Of a stretch of 5,632 nucleotides of DNA, positions 5,338-5,632 are shown in pieces. How positions within the stretch are numbered: the first letter of the stretch is position 1; each line of letters opens with the position of its first letter. The position numbers and the translations under genes were made by a program. Origin of the DNA: Candidatus Hodarchaeota archaeon. GTDB lineage: Archaea > Asgardarchaeota > Heimdallarchaeia > Hodarchaeales > YT1-057. The stretch is taken from NCBI GenBank assembly GCA_016839955.1, contig JAEOTI010000233.1:1-5632 (forward strand), given 5' to 3'. Under the pieces are notes generated by a model. It did not search any database. It saw nothing but the letters and a program-made list of their open reading frames with translations, and was not told where the DNA came from.

Positions 5338-5580
5338 ATGAAGAATTCAGCAGAAGAGAAAAAAAAAGAACGCGAAAAGAAGGTCTTTGCTGAATCAATC
5401 GTCGAATGTAGCAACTGTGGTCACCTATATCGTCAAGCTGAACTAGCCAATGGACATTTTTCCATCCAAACAAATTGTCCTAGCTGCGGTTTTTCAGGAG
5501 ATCATGAGAACCTTGAATTTGTCCTGAAAGACATGAGCTCAGGTACTATTAGTAAAAGCAGAAAGGAAAAAGAATCATAG
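5338..5580 (+). CDS. small zinc-ribbon protein, function unknown
   Basis: This 80-aa soluble protein contains one likely zinc ribbon with ligands Cys24, Cys27, Cys47 and Cys50: CSNC-GH, a 19-residue spacer, then CPSC-GF. The CxxC-G knuckles are typical of rubredoxin-like ribbons that bind structural zinc in archaeal transcription, translation and modification factors. The first 19 residues (EEKKKEREKK core) and the last 12 (KSRKEKES) are highly charged and lysine-rich, probably disordered or nucleic-acid-contacting tails. The ATG is preceded by an in-frame TAG and by GGTGA (5325-5329) with an 8-nt spacer, so the start is secure. It lies 132 nt after the ligase with its own likely promoter, so a shared operon is not implied. 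I do not recognise a specific family. A DNA/RNA-binding or scaffold role is inference. Confidence 0.82.
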   Translation: MKNSAEEKKKEREKKVFAESIVECSNCGHLYRQAELANGHFSIQTNCPSCGFSGDHENLEFVLKDMSSGTISKSRKEKES

Positions 5581-5596
5581 AGTCATTTGCTTAGTT

Positions 5597-5627
5597 TAGT
5601 TATTTATTTTAGCTTCATTTTTTAATT
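5597..5627 (+). terminator. T-rich terminator after the zinc-ribbon gene
   Basis: The sequence downstream of the stop at 5580 is strongly T-rich, with runs TTT, TTTT and TTTTTT (5618-5623) in about 30 nt and no GC stem. This is the expected form of an archaeal factor-independent terminator. The window ends here, so continuation cannot be judged. Confidence 0.5.
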
Positions 5628-5632
5628 TAAAC

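Noticed and set aside
1..5632. CRISPR arrays, insertion sequences, att sites or toxin-antitoxin (AbrB as MazE-type antitoxin)
   Set aside because: No spaced direct repeats, transposase motifs or terminal repeats were seen. The AbrB-domain protein carries an ACT domain instead of a toxin-binding tail and has no small toxin gene beside it.

Overview
The window looks like chromosomal sequence from an AT-rich archaeon. Shine-Dalgarno-type sites (GGAGG, GAGG, AGGGGG, GGTGA) precede most starts. TATA-like elements lie at plausible distances upstream of several genes. Likely 3' ends carry bare T-tracts rather than hairpin terminators. The gene content (NatA/DrrA-like ABC exporter, AbrB-ACT regulator, GCS2-type ligase, short zinc-ribbon protein) would suit an Asgard-type or other anaerobic mesophilic archaeon. 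That lineage guess is inference: there is no rRNA or marker gene here.

Layout: (1) 1-33 may be the last codons of an upstream plus-strand gene. (2) 61-1973 is a two-gene ABC exporter operon, an ATPase then an ABC-2 permease. (3) On the minus strand, converging on it, are a 296-aa N-formylglutamate-amidohydrolase-family protein (3404-2514) and, 95 nt downstream, an AbrB-ACT regulator (2418-2002). (4) 3405-3741 has no convincing protein gene. It holds a 20-bp near-palindrome, a TATA-like element usable in both directions, and a segment of about 220 nt tiled with hairpins. (5) 3742-5205 is a GCS2-family carboxylate-amine ligase with a C-terminal extension of about 110 residues. (6) 5338-5580 is a small four-cysteine zinc-ribbon protein ending in a T-rich tract at the window edge.

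The central unit is the divergent pair: an ATP-dependent glutamate-amine ligase homologue facing an amidohydrolase of the formylglutamate/acyl-amino-acid class, with an amino-acid-sensing type regulator (AbrB DNA-binding domain plus ACT domain) behind the hydrolase. A plausible reading is making and trimming a gamma-glutamyl or similar amide under amino-acid-responsive control; the substrate cannot be read from the sequence. Similar CCTTTAAA/CCCTTAAA elements occur near the regulator and in the divergent promoter region, so a shared operator is possible. The least explained part is the hairpin-rich 3478-3699 segment, a candidate structured leader RNA of the ligase gene or an independent non-coding RNA.
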